DNA of 41,486 bases from Chloroflexota bacterium (GTDB taxonomy: Bacteria > Chloroflexota > Anaerolineae > J036 > Brachytrichaceae): NCBI GenBank assembly GCA_023382055.1, contig JAMCQN010000024.1, positions 1 to 41,486 of the forward strand, read 5' to 3'. A program made the position numbers and the translations under genes. This document shows positions 30,270-38,393 of this stretch, one piece after another. Under the pieces are notes generated by a model. The model had not been told where the DNA came from and made no database searches. It was given only the letters and a program-made list of their open reading frames with translations. Positions within the stretch are counted from its first letter, which is position 1. The number at the start of each line of letters is the position of its first letter.

Positions 30270-31007
30270 TCAGGCGCCTGCCGCATCGCGATCAACCAAC
30301 CAGGTCAACTCGCCATTGACCGGGGCGATGATCTGGGAAGGTAGGCTGTCCGGCTCATGGGGGCCGTGCAGTACCCGCGCGAGTATTTCGCGTTTGGCCG
30401 TCCCGCTGACCAGAAAACTGACATGCCGGGCGGCGTTGATCAACCGGGGTGTAAACGTGATGCGCACCATCGCCGCCTTCTCCACATAGTGGGCGATAAC
30501 GAGTTTATCCGGCGGGATGCGCGCCAAAGTGCCCGGGAAAAGCGACGCGGTATGCCCATCGTCGCCCAGTCCCAGCATCACCAGGTCGAACGCGGGCAGC
30601 GCCGTATCGCTCACGAGACCGACGAGCTTCACGATATCGGCCTCGTATTGCGCCGCAGCGTCGTCGGCAGGCAATTGAACCTGGACGCGATGCAAGTTCG
30701 CGGCCGGGATTGCGATCCTGCCGATCAGCGCATCGTATGCCATGTTGTAGTTGCAGTCGGGGCTGTCTGGCGGCAGATAGCGCTCATCGCTCCACCACAA
30801 GTGAGTGCGCGACCAGTCGAACTGGCCGGCATATTGGCGCGCCGCCATGCGCCGGAACATGGCGTTTGGCGTGTTGCCGCCGCTCAACGCCATGTGGAAC
30901 ACGCCGCGCGCCTGGATCGCCTCGTTGTGCAGATCGAGAATGCGTTGAACCGCTTCCTGCATCAGGACGGCAGAGTCGTTTCCAATGAAGATCGCCGGCT
31001 GTTTCAT
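30270..31007 (-). CDS. pgl: 6-phosphogluconolactonase
   Basis: A 245-residue enzyme that hydrolyses 6-phosphogluconolactone to 6-phosphogluconate in the oxidative pentose-phosphate pathway. Family blocks: FHMALSGGNTPNAMFRRMA (residues about 37-55), WWSDERYLPPDSPDCNYNMA near 70-90, VMLGLGDDGHTASLFPGT near 147-164, and RITFTPRLINAARHVSFLVSG. The ATG at 31007 is chosen because the reading frame upstream of it is shadowed by zwf; it starts 8 nt after the zwf stop, so it is the last gene of the operon. Confidence 0.93.
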   Translation of the reverse strand: MKQPAIFIGNDSAVLMQEAVQRILDLHNEAIQARGVFHMALSGGNTPNAMFRRMAARQYAGQFDWSRTHLWWSDERYLPPDSPDCNYNMAYDALIGRIAIPAANLHRVQVQLPADDAAAQYEADIVKLVGLVSDTALPAFDLVMLGLGDDGHTASLFPGTLARIPPDKLVIAHYVEKAAMVRITFTPRLINAARHVSFLVSGTAKREILARVLHGPHEPDSLPSQIIAPVNGELTWLVDRDAAGA

Positions 31008-31014
31008 CAGAATC

Positions 31015-32517
31015 CTACAGCACACGCCACTCGCGCCCGTCGGCGCGGATGAAGTCGTCTGCCTGCTTAGGCCCCCAGGTGCCGGCGCGGTACAGTTCGA
31101 TAAACGAGCCTGTGCCGCGTTCCCATTTTTGAAGCACGGGGTCCAAAATCGCCCAGGCTGTTTCAACTTCGTCGCTGCGCGTGAACAGTGTCGAATCGCC
31201 CAGCATGCAATCCAGCAGCAGCCGCTCATACGCATCGGGCGCCGGCACGTTGAACGACTCGCCATACTTGAAATCCATGATAACCGGCATGATCTTTTCA
31301 CCGCTGCCCGGCACCTTGGAACCGAACTTGAGTGAAATGCCTTCATCCGGCTGGATGTTCAGCGCCAGCGTGTTCGGCTCGATCTGCTGTCCCATTTTGT
31401 CGCTGAACAACAACAACGGCGGCATCTTGAACTGGATCGCGATCTCCGTCACGCGCTTGGGCAGGCGCTTGCCGCTGCGCACGTAGAACGGCACGCCGGC
31501 CCAGCGCCAGTTGTCGATGAACAGCTTCATCGCCAGGTACGTCTCTGTCGCCGATTCCGGCGGCACACCCTCTTCCTGGGTGTAGCCCTTCACCAGCGCG
31601 TTGCCGGATTTGCCCGGCCCATACTGCCCGCGGATCGTGCCATCGCCCCGGCTGGAATCCACGCGCAGCGCCTTCATGACTTTAACTTTCTCATTGCGCA
31701 CGTCGTCGGCTGCGAATTCCACCGGCGGTTCCATCGCCGTCAACGCCACCAGTTGCAGCATATGATTCTGGATGATGTCGCGCACGACGCCGGCGTGGTC
31801 GTAGTATGACCCGCGATTGCCGACGCCGATGTCCTCGGCCACGGTAATCTGCACATGATCGACATAGCGGCGATTCCAGATCGGCTCGTAGATCCCGTTG
31901 GCAAAGCGGAACACCAGGATATTCTGGACGGTCTCCTTGCCCAGATAGTGATCGATGCGGTATATCTGGTCTTCGCGGAACCACTGATGGGTATGCGTAT
32001 TCAACTCGCGCGCTGATTCCAGATCGTTGCCGAAGGGCTTCTCCACGATAATGCGCGCCCAACTGCCCTGACAGTCTTTGCACAACGAGCTGCGCCCGAT
32101 ATGTTCGATGATGGTACGGTAGGCCTCCGGTGGAGTCGCAAGATAGTACAGCCGGTTGCCCAGCGTGCCATGGGCCTTATCGATCTCCTGCAGCCGGACA
32201 TTGAGCGCTTCATAGTCATCGGGGTTGCCGTAGTCGCTCTGAGCATAGTGCAACCGTTGCGCAAAATCCTGCCAGACCGTCTCGTTGATCGGCTTTGAGC
32301 GGGAAAATTCCTTCACCGCCTCGTACGTTTCGTCGCGGTATGATTCGTCGGTCTTTGCCCGGCGAGCGAAACCAATCACCGCAAAGTCTTTGGGAAGAAA
32401 TCCATCGGCTGCCAGGTTGTACAGCGCGGGGATCAACTTGCGGTTGGTCAGGTCGCCCGACGCGCCGAAGATGACCATCGTATTCGCAGCGGGATATCGT
32501 TCGTTTGTTGCGGACAT
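31015..32517 (-). CDS. zwf: Glucose-6-phosphate 1-dehydrogenase
   Basis: A 500-residue enzyme that oxidises glucose-6-phosphate to 6-phosphogluconolactone, reducing NAD(P). The nucleotide motif is TMVIFGASGDLTNRKLIPAL near residue 13-32; the substrate site RIDHYLGKETVQN holds the conserved His and Lys; VRSGKRLPKRVTEIAIQFK lies in the C-terminal domain. The ATG at 32517 (MSATNERYPAANT) is 4 nt after the gnd stop and fits the family start better than the longer frame from 32583, which would overlap gnd. It is in one operon with gnd and pgl. Confidence 0.95.
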   Translation of the reverse strand: MSATNERYPAANTMVIFGASGDLTNRKLIPALYNLAADGFLPKDFAVIGFARRAKTDESYRDETYEAVKEFSRSKPINETVWQDFAQRLHYAQSDYGNPDDYEALNVRLQEIDKAHGTLGNRLYYLATPPEAYRTIIEHIGRSSLCKDCQGSWARIIVEKPFGNDLESARELNTHTHQWFREDQIYRIDHYLGKETVQNILVFRFANGIYEPIWNRRYVDHVQITVAEDIGVGNRGSYYDHAGVVRDIIQNHMLQLVALTAMEPPVEFAADDVRNEKVKVMKALRVDSSRGDGTIRGQYGPGKSGNALVKGYTQEEGVPPESATETYLAMKLFIDNWRWAGVPFYVRSGKRLPKRVTEIAIQFKMPPLLLFSDKMGQQIEPNTLALNIQPDEGISLKFGSKVPGSGEKIMPVIMDFKYGESFNVPAPDAYERLLLDCMLGDSTLFTRSDEVETAWAILDPVLQKWERGTGSFIELYRAGTWGPKQADDFIRADGREWRVL

Positions 32518-32521
32518 CGCG

Positions 32522-33430
32522 TTACTTACCGCCCTCTGCACTCTTGACGGCATGGCCGCCGAATTCCTTACGCAAAGCCGCATTCACTTTAGCGGCGAAT
32601 GACTCCTCCTGGCGCGAAAGGAAGCGCTGGAACAGCGATAGCGTGATCACCGGCGCAGGCACGTCTTCATCGATGGCCGCCTGGATCGTCCAGCGGCCTT
32701 CGCCGGAATCATCCACGTAGCCTTTTATCGATTCCAGCCTGGGGTCGGCTGTAAAGGCATCGACCAGCAATTCGAGCAACCATGAGCGCACCACGCTGCC
32801 CTTGCCCCACACATCCGCTACCGCCCGCAGGTCCACGCCAAACTCAGACTTCTCCAGGATCTCAAAGCCCTCGGCATACGACTGCATCATGCCGTATTCA
32901 ATGCCGTTGTGCACCATCTTGACAAAGTGACCCGAGCCGGCCGGCCCGCAGTGCAGATAGCCATTCTCCGGCGCAAGCGACTTGAATGCAGGCTCAAGCC
33001 GCTTGAACGTCTCCACATCCCCACCGATCATCAGGCAGTAACCGACCTGCAGCCCCCAGACGCCGCCGCTGGTGCCTTCATCCATAAATTGAATGCCCCT
33101 GGCTTTGCACAGGGCGTAACGGCGTTTTGAGTCTTTCCAGTTGGAGTTGCCGCCATCGACCAGCGCGTCGCCCGGTTCCAACAGCCCGATAAGTTTCTCA
33201 ACCATTTGTTCCGTGACGTCGCCCGACGGCACCATGAGCCAGATTGCGCGCGGCGCCTGCAGTGATTTAACCAGTTCCTCGATGTTGTATACGCCCTGGA
33301 TGCCTTCTGCCTTCAATTCATCGATCGGCCGCGCACTGCGATTACTCACGATCACGTCATGACCGTCGCGATGCAGCCGGCGCGCCATGTTCGCGCCCAT
33401 GCGTCCTAATCCGAAAAGTCCAACTTGCAT
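32522..33430 (-). CDS. gnd: Decarboxylating 6-phosphogluconate dehydrogenase, short (YqeC/GndA-like) form
   Basis: A 302-residue enzyme that converts 6-phosphogluconate to ribulose-5-phosphate and CO2. Nucleotide-binding motif GLFGLGRMGANMARRL starts the protein; VDGGNSNWKDS, the signature DEGTSGGVWGLQVGYCLMIGG and FVKMVHNGIEYGMMQSYAEG carry the substrate and catalytic residues (Lys and His). At about 300 residues it is the short type rather than the 470-residue form of enteric bacteria. The helix after the second strand reads SNRSARP, compatible with NADP or NAD. It leads zwf by 4 nt. Confidence 0.93.
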   Translation of the reverse strand: MQVGLFGLGRMGANMARRLHRDGHDVIVSNRSARPIDELKAEGIQGVYNIEELVKSLQAPRAIWLMVPSGDVTEQMVEKLIGLLEPGDALVDGGNSNWKDSKRRYALCKARGIQFMDEGTSGGVWGLQVGYCLMIGGDVETFKRLEPAFKSLAPENGYLHCGPAGSGHFVKMVHNGIEYGMMQSYAEGFEILEKSEFGVDLRAVADVWGKGSVVRSWLLELLVDAFTADPRLESIKGYVDDSGEGRWTIQAAIDEDVPAPVITLSLFQRFLSRQEESFAAKVNAALRKEFGGHAVKSAEGGK

Positions 33431-33631
33431 GATATTTGCTTCCTTTCTCAGTGTTTGTGTGCATAGCTATGCAGCGGATTGACCAGTCCGATGCGCTTTG
33501 CCATATGTTGTTGAAGGAGATTATCGCCCATGTCGCATATAGGGGCCGTCGCGGTTGAACCGCACAAAGCAACGGCCGGCATGATAAATCAAGCCGGCCA
33601 CCATTGCGTCTATCGGATGAGAAGCTGCAGG
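33431..33631 (-). promoter_or_regulatory. Spacer between tal-pgi and gnd with hairpins and a palindrome
   Basis: Contains the palindrome GCATAGCTATGC at 33461-33472 upstream of gnd, a small hairpin GCGGTT-G-AACCGC at 33551-33563, and a 7-bp GC stem GGCCGGC (33574-33580) with GCCGGCC (33593-33599), just after the tal-pgi stop on the minus strand. The last probably attenuates read-through from tal-pgi into gnd. A Shine-Dalgarno AAAGGAAG precedes gnd. No sure promoter is seen. Confidence 0.4.
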
Positions 33632-36544
33632 TCAGGGGCGGCTCTTGGGTCTGCCGCGGCGAGGTTTATCGCCTGCGCCCGATGACGGATCAGCCCCGCG
33701 TATCGCCGACTTGCGTCCTGCAGCGGTTGTCTTCGCGCTCCGCCTTCCCGCGCCGCCGCGCGATTTGCGGGATGTGCCTTTCAACGTCTGCGTTACTTTT
33801 TTAATGCCTGCGCTGTAGTCGCGCCCCAGATGCAGCCGGATGACGCGCCTGCCATGCGCCAGCAGCGCTTCGTGATCGCCCAGCGCCTGCGCGCGGATCA
33901 GGGTTCCAAATGTATAGGGTTCGCCAGGGATCGGCACATCTTCATCGACGTCGTAGGTCAACTGCACCGCCACGACATTATTCGCGCCGCCTTTGTGCAA
34001 CTGCCCCGTGCTGTGCAGGAATCGCGGCCCATATCCGAGTGTGACAGGCAGGTTCGTGCGCGAGCCGATGGCTGCGCGCAGTTTGACCAGCTCCGCGGCG
34101 ACGGAATCAACCATAGGCAGATAAGCCTGTACTGAGACATAATCGCCCGATCTGGCCCCGCGCAGGAATTTATTGATTTGCGCATTGGCAGACTTGCTGC
34201 TCTGTTCGGTGGAGAACGCCCCGTGCGTCTCATGCTCGTCAAGCAGGCGCTTCGTGTTGGCCTTGCTCTCCGCTAAGTTGGGTTCATCGAACGGATCGAC
34301 GCCGAGTACCACGCCTGCAATGGCCGTGGCAAATTCCCAGCGGACGAACTCAGCGCCGATATCGTAGATATCGTTGAGATGAATCTCGATCACGGGCAGC
34401 CTGGCGCGTTTCAACGTAGCCACCAACCGATCATATGTTGTATCCTCGCCTACGTTCAGATGAACATAGATGCGATCGCTGGTCAGCCGGGACACGGCGC
34501 CCTTATACCCATCCAGCTCTCCCTCGATCGGCACGATGCCGCGGTCCTGCTTGCCGGTGCTCTCGGCAACCAGTTGCTCCACCCAGTCGCCGAACGGCGC
34601 AACAGCCGGCGAAATGAGGAACGTAACTTTATCCTGCCCGGCCAGTGTCGATCCACCCAGATGGGCGCCCAGCCAAATGCCCGGATTAAACAGGCCATCC
34701 GACTTACACCAGGACGCCATCTGCGCAGCGCGCTGCAGCAGTCTGCTGATATCGATGCCGGCGAGCGCGGCAGGCAGCAAACCAAAGTAGGACAACGCTG
34801 AATAGCGCCCGCCGATGTCGCTCGGATTCGTAAATATCCTGCGGAAGCCCTCAGCCTCCGCCATCGACTGCATCGCGGTGCCTTCGTCCGTGATAGCGAT
34901 GAAATTCTGGCCCGCTGCATCGGCGGCGAACACGTCGATTTTCGCGCGGAAATACTTGTAGAAGGAATTGACCTCCACGGTCCCGCCCGACTTGCTGGAC
35001 ACGATGAACAGCGTTCTGGCAAGATCGAGACCGCTCTCCACCGCACGGACCGTCGTTGGATCCGTGGTGTCCAATACGTGCAAACGCAGTCCGTTCGGCT
35101 GCGCACCGAAAACCAGACGGAACAGGTCGGGCGCCAGTGAACTGCCGCCCATTCCCAGGACAACCGCGTCTGTCAACCCGGAGGCTTTCACTTCCTCGCA
35201 GAACTGCGCGATCTCGCCCAGCCGTTTCTGCATGAATTCGATGACAGATAACCAGCCCAGGCGATTCGTGATCCCCTTAATATGTTCAGGAGCATTCGTC
35301 CACAATGACGCGTCGCGGTTCCACACCCGCGACGCCGCGTTGAGCTTTACCAGTTCCTCGATGTATCCGCGCGCAATATCCACGCCGCTGGATGTCCCCT
35401 GCGCCGCCCACACCGCCCGTTTAGCATCGATTGAGCCCAATAAGGCCTTGAAGGCATCCGCAAAGAGGCTGACACCGTCGTCCTGCAGCTTTTGCCACAC
35501 TTGAGGCATGGAGATGCCTGCCTGGCCCAACTCCTCCATATGCCTGTGGGCAGCCTCATAGTCCTGGTCGAGCGTGGCCGTTGCCTTGCCATGGTCGCGG
35601 AATGCCTTGAGCGTAGCCGGCGGAACCGTGTCGACCGTCGCCTGGCCTATCAGCGCGTCGACGTAATAGGTGTCGGGATATGCGGGATTCTTGGTGCTGG
35701 TGCTGGCCCACAGCACGCGCTGCGGGCGCGCGCCCGCAGCGACGAGTTCCTGCCACTCCGGTTCACTGCTGATACGCTTGAATATCTCGTAGGCCAGTTT
35801 GCCGTTCGCTATACCGGCTTTGCCTTTCAGGGCGGTGAGTGTCTCCTTCAGTTCCTTATCCCAGTCGGCCACGGCCGCGATTTTCTCATCCAACAGCCTG
35901 TCGACGAGAACATCGACACGGCTGATGAAGAACGATGCGACGGACGCCACGTCCACCGACAGCCCGCGAGCGGCGCGCGCCTTCAGGGCTGCGATATACG
36001 CGCGCGCGACCGCTTCATAACCGTCCAGCGAGAAGATCATGGTGACGTTGATGTTGATGCCGTCCTGCACCAGCGTCTGAATGGCGGGAATACCCTCCGG
36101 AGTCGCAGGCACCTTGATCATCAGGTTCTTGCGGGCAACGGCTTTGTGCAGGCGGCGGGCCTCGGCGACGGTTGCCTCATAATCGTGGGCCAGGTCCGGA
36201 GCGACTTCCAGGCTGATGTAACCATCCACGCCCTCGGTCTGCTCATAAACAGGCTCCAGGATATCCGCTGCGGCCTGAATGTCCGCGATCGCCAACCGCT
36301 CATAAATATCCTTGGTATCCAGATTCTGAGCCGCCAGTTCCGCTAGTTGCTCGTCATAATCCGAGCTATTGGCTATCGCTTTCTCAAAAATGGTTGGGTT
36401 GGATGTCACCCCCAGAACGCCGTACTCGTCGATCAGCTTCTGCAGTTCTCCCGACTTGATAATGCCGCGTTGTATGTTGTCATACCAGAAACTTTGGCCA
36501 TACTTTCTGACTTCGATATTAGGATTTCCGTTTGATTCACTCAT
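33632..36544 (-). CDS. Bifunctional transaldolase / glucose-6-phosphate isomerase with a basic AT-hook-like tail
   Basis: A 970-residue fusion. Residues 1 to about 370 are transaldolase ([20 protein letters not shown]; Schiff-base Lys144 in [31 protein letters not shown]). From about 385 to 905 it is phosphoglucose isomerase ([51 protein letters not shown]). Such fusions are known in several bacterial phyla and link glycolysis with the pentose-phosphate pathway. The last 56 residues are unusual: Lys/Arg/Gly/Ser-rich, ending in [11 protein letters not shown], the core of an AT-hook. The start overlaps the end of the rpiB reading frame by 4 nt (ATGA), so it was translationally coupled to rpiB. 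Confidence 0.92.
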   Translation of the reverse strand: MSESNGNPNIEVRKYGQSFWYDNIQRGIIKSGELQKLIDEYGVLGVTSNPTIFEKAIANSSDYDEQLAELAAQNLDTKDIYERLAIADIQAAADILEPVYEQTEGVDGYISLEVAPDLAHDYEATVAEARRLHKAVARKNLMIKVPATPEGIPAIQTLVQDGININVTMIFSLDGYEAVARAYIAALKARAARGLSVDVASVASFFISRVDVLVDRLLDEKIAAVADWDKELKETLTALKGKAGIANGKLAYEIFKRISSEPEWQELVAAGARPQRVLWASTSTKNPAYPDTYYVDALIGQATVDTVPPATLKAFRDHGKATATLDQDYEAAHRHMEELGQAGISMPQVWQKLQDDGVSLFADAFKALLGSIDAKRAVWAAQGTSSGVDIARGYIEELVKLNAASRVWNRDASLWTNAPEHIKGITNRLGWLSVIEFMQKRLGEIAQFCEEVKASGLTDAVVLGMGGSSLAPDLFRLVFGAQPNGLRLHVLDTTDPTTVRAVESGLDLARTLFIVSSKSGGTVEVNSFYKYFRAKIDVFAADAAGQNFIAITDEGTAMQSMAEAEGFRRIFTNPSDIGGRYSALSYFGLLPAALAGIDISRLLQRAAQMASWCKSDGLFNPGIWLGAHLGGSTLAGQDKVTFLISPAVAPFGDWVEQLVAESTGKQDRGIVPIEGELDGYKGAVSRLTSDRIYVHLNVGEDTTYDRLVATLKRARLPVIEIHLNDIYDIGAEFVRWEFATAIAGVVLGVDPFDEPNLAESKANTKRLLDEHETHGAFSTEQSSKSANAQINKFLRGARSGDYVSVQAYLPMVDSVAAELVKLRAAIGSRTNLPVTLGYGPRFLHSTGQLHKGGANNVVAVQLTYDVDEDVPIPGEPYTFGTLIRAQALGDHEALLAHGRRVIRLHLGRDYSAGIKKVTQTLKGTSRKSRGGAGRRSAKTTAAGRKSAIRGADPSSGAGDKPRRGRPKSRP

Positions 36545-36956
36545 TTTCCGTTCTCCAAAGCCTCAACTTTCATGAGCCGCGCTATGTAACGTTCACCCTG
36601 GTTCATTACGCTGACAAGGACGCCGTGAACGACATCCGACGTAGCCTGCCTAGCTTCCAGGTACACGGATATCGTGATTCTGTGACTCCCGGCTGTATTC
36701 CGCGCTGGATACATATCTTGGCTGATAATCGCACGTCTGCCTTGTAGCATAATGGCGGCATTACGCGCAACAATGCCGTCTGCGATGATCCCGCGTAGAT
36801 TGCCCCGCCAAATGGTGCGGCATATGCGGGACATTCCGGACGCACTTCACCAATAACGCCCAGAACCATGGCGTCGTGGCCTGCCTGCGTCAACAGTGCG
36901 ATGATGCCAGACTCTGCTGAAAAGCCGGCATGGTCACGCGCCGCCACAATTCTCAT
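36541..36956 (-). pseudogene. rpiB: Ribose-5-phosphate isomerase B, frameshifted by a small internal deletion
   Basis: The reading begins MRIVAARDHAGFSAESGIIA and GHDAMVLG, typical of RpiB, continuing to PECPAYAAPFGGAI. The match then moves to the next frame: RGIIADGIVARNAAIML, ISQDMYPARNT and [17 protein letters not shown], ending at 36541. Relative to RpiB about six or seven residues are missing between GAI and RGIIADG, so a deletion of roughly 20 bp explains the shift better than a single-base error. The start has a strong AAGGAG. The end still overlaps the tal-pgi start codon (ATGA). The lesion would remove ribose/ribulose-5-phosphate isomerisation unless another isomerase exists. Confidence 0.75.
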
Positions 36957-37012
36957 GACACTCCTTCGTGCCTTGGGATCACTCAATGGCGCCCACGCAC
37001 CATGACCCTACC

Positions 37013-37018
37013 ATTATA
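37013..37018 (-). promoter_or_regulatory. Probable -10 box of the pentose-phosphate operon
   Basis: On the minus strand TATAAT lies at 37018-37013, about 57 nt upstream of the rpiB ATG. TTGATA occurs upstream, but with a 20-bp spacer it is too far for a standard -35, so the promoter may need an activator or use another start. Confidence 0.45.
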
Positions 37019-37120
37019 TCCATTCAGCCCGTTTTTTCTATCAATAAAGTGTGTACGTGCGGGCACAGCATTTTTATGTAACTCTTCGGCCTAAGAACCT
37101 ATCCCGATAGGCGCTCATCA

Positions 37121-37182
37121 ACGAGAACTCAGACTCCCGGAATCTGGCTGAGCGAAGCCCAGCTTGAGATTCCGGGAGTCTA
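37121..37182 (+). repeat. Palindromic dispersed repeat, copy B (variant with enlarged loop)
   Basis: Shares the run ACGAGAACTCAGACTCCC plus GGAATCT with copy C (41202-41226), then has a 20-nt insert (37146-37165, itself able to form GGCT-N6-AGCC) in place of the 2-nt centre, and closes with GAGATTCCGGGAGTCTA. It is preceded at 37095-37110 by AGAACCTATCCCGATAG, whose near-complement lies beside copy C (41276-41291). The rest of 36987-37214 holds no gene. Confidence 0.75.
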
Positions 37183-37214
37183 GACGCGAATGTTACCGTT
37201 ATGGTTGGATGTAG

Positions 37215-38306
37215 TCACACAACCACAACTGTCGTGCCGTCTCTGAGAGCCGAGGTCATCGTATATCGTTCAGTTTCGATATTAACCGGCATACTCCATC
37301 GCCAGATCCACTTGGCATTGGGGCAGGAGAGATTGACACAGCCATGACTTCGCTGTACGCCATAATCGTTATGCCAGTAAGTGCCGTGAAATGCGATACC
37401 CGTGTTGACGAAGTAGCTTACCCACGGTATTCCCGGCAGGTCGAAATAATCGGAATCGCCTGCCGCGCCGCCATACATATGTTGTGACGGTGTTTTGCGG
37501 TAGATATGAAAGGTACCGGTGGGTGTTGAAAAGTTGCCGGCATCGCCCAGGTCTTTGAAGATAGCGCCGGTGGCAGTGCGGCTCGTAAAGACCACCTTAT
37601 CGTTCTCATAGGCGTAAACACGCTGTTCTTTGAGGTTGACCAGAAGCTTTTTATCGGCGGGATCAACGTCCGGCGATAGCGGCGTGAATTCCTCGTCGGT
37701 TACTCTGCGCAGATCCTTGCCAGGCACGAAGTAGAGACCCGGGAACGATTCATCCTCGATCTGGTACCACAGCTCATCGCTGCCGGCGTCGCTGGTCTTG
37801 ACAACCCGGGTCACCTTGTAAACGGTCTCGCCGTAATAGCGGTACTTCGTACGGGTGGCGCTCATGGACGGGCCCGACCGCGCATCCGTGTAGGGCACGG
37901 TAACTTCTGCCCAGAAACCAGCTTTGCCCGCGTCGCTGACGGGTGTATTCAGTTGCCACGGCACTGGCTGGATCAACGCGGAATGCACGTAGCCCCCATC
38001 GACCTCGTACCACAGCTTGTTGTGCCAACTGCCCGAATCAGTCTCAAGTTCCGCGTAAATCGGCAAGACGGTGTCGGGCTTCAGGACACTCAGCAGCTTC
38101 GCATCGAGACTCGGTTCACCGCGAACGGCTACGCCATAACTGATAGCGCGCGCAAAGGCAATGATCGGTCGTTGGATGGCCGGAGCGTTTGATATACCAT
38201 CCGCATAGCGGTCGATTGCGGGCAGCGGGGGGAGTAATGCTCTGGTGAGTAGAAGCGAACTGATTTTCAGAAACGAACGGCGATTCAATCTCATCACGCA
38301 CTGCAT
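37215..38306 (-). CDS. Tat-exported L,D-transpeptidase (YkuD domain)
   Basis: A 363-residue exported enzyme. The N-terminus has a twin-arginine motif (NRRSFLK, 9 residues from the chosen start) and a hydrophobic segment SSLLLTRALLPPLP. The middle (about residues 55-215) has SH3-like beta repeats. The C-terminal YkuD domain begins KLLVNLKEQRVYAYE and holds GTFHIYRK, HGTYWHNDYG and the catalytic SHGCVNLSCPNAKWIW. It cross-links or modifies peptidoglycan at diaminopimelate residues outside the membrane. Start 38306 is a choice among several Met codons (38294 and 38330 are alternatives). It diverges from a large membrane-anchored helical protein. Confidence 0.85.
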   Translation of the reverse strand: MQCVMRLNRRSFLKISSLLLTRALLPPLPAIDRYADGISNAPAIQRPIIAFARAISYGVAVRGEPSLDAKLLSVLKPDTVLPIYAELETDSGSWHNKLWYEVDGGYVHSALIQPVPWQLNTPVSDAGKAGFWAEVTVPYTDARSGPSMSATRTKYRYYGETVYKVTRVVKTSDAGSDELWYQIEDESFPGLYFVPGKDLRRVTDEEFTPLSPDVDPADKKLLVNLKEQRVYAYENDKVVFTSRTATGAIFKDLGDAGNFSTPTGTFHIYRKTPSQHMYGGAAGDSDYFDLPGIPWVSYFVNTGIAFHGTYWHNDYGVQRSHGCVNLSCPNAKWIWRWSMPVNIETERYTMTSALRDGTTVVVV

Positions 38307-38393
38307 CTTAGTCGCGAATGGTGATTTCATCAAGCGCACGGCAGGTATTACAATCGTCTTGAGTGTTGCTACCCGCTGAAACGTACAAAAGGC

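Noticed and set aside
30270-31346. Longer N-terminus of 6-phosphogluconolactonase (358 codons)
   Set aside because: The first 113 codons are antiframe sequence of zwf; the family start is at 31007, 8 nt after zwf ends.
35492-36346. 284-codon plus-strand frame within tal-pgi
   Set aside because: Antisense shadow of a gene with unmistakable transaldolase motifs.
36780-36815. rpiB frameshift as a simple one-base sequencing error
   Set aside because: About six residues are missing at the same point compared with the RpiB family, which one base cannot explain; raw reads would still be worth seeing.
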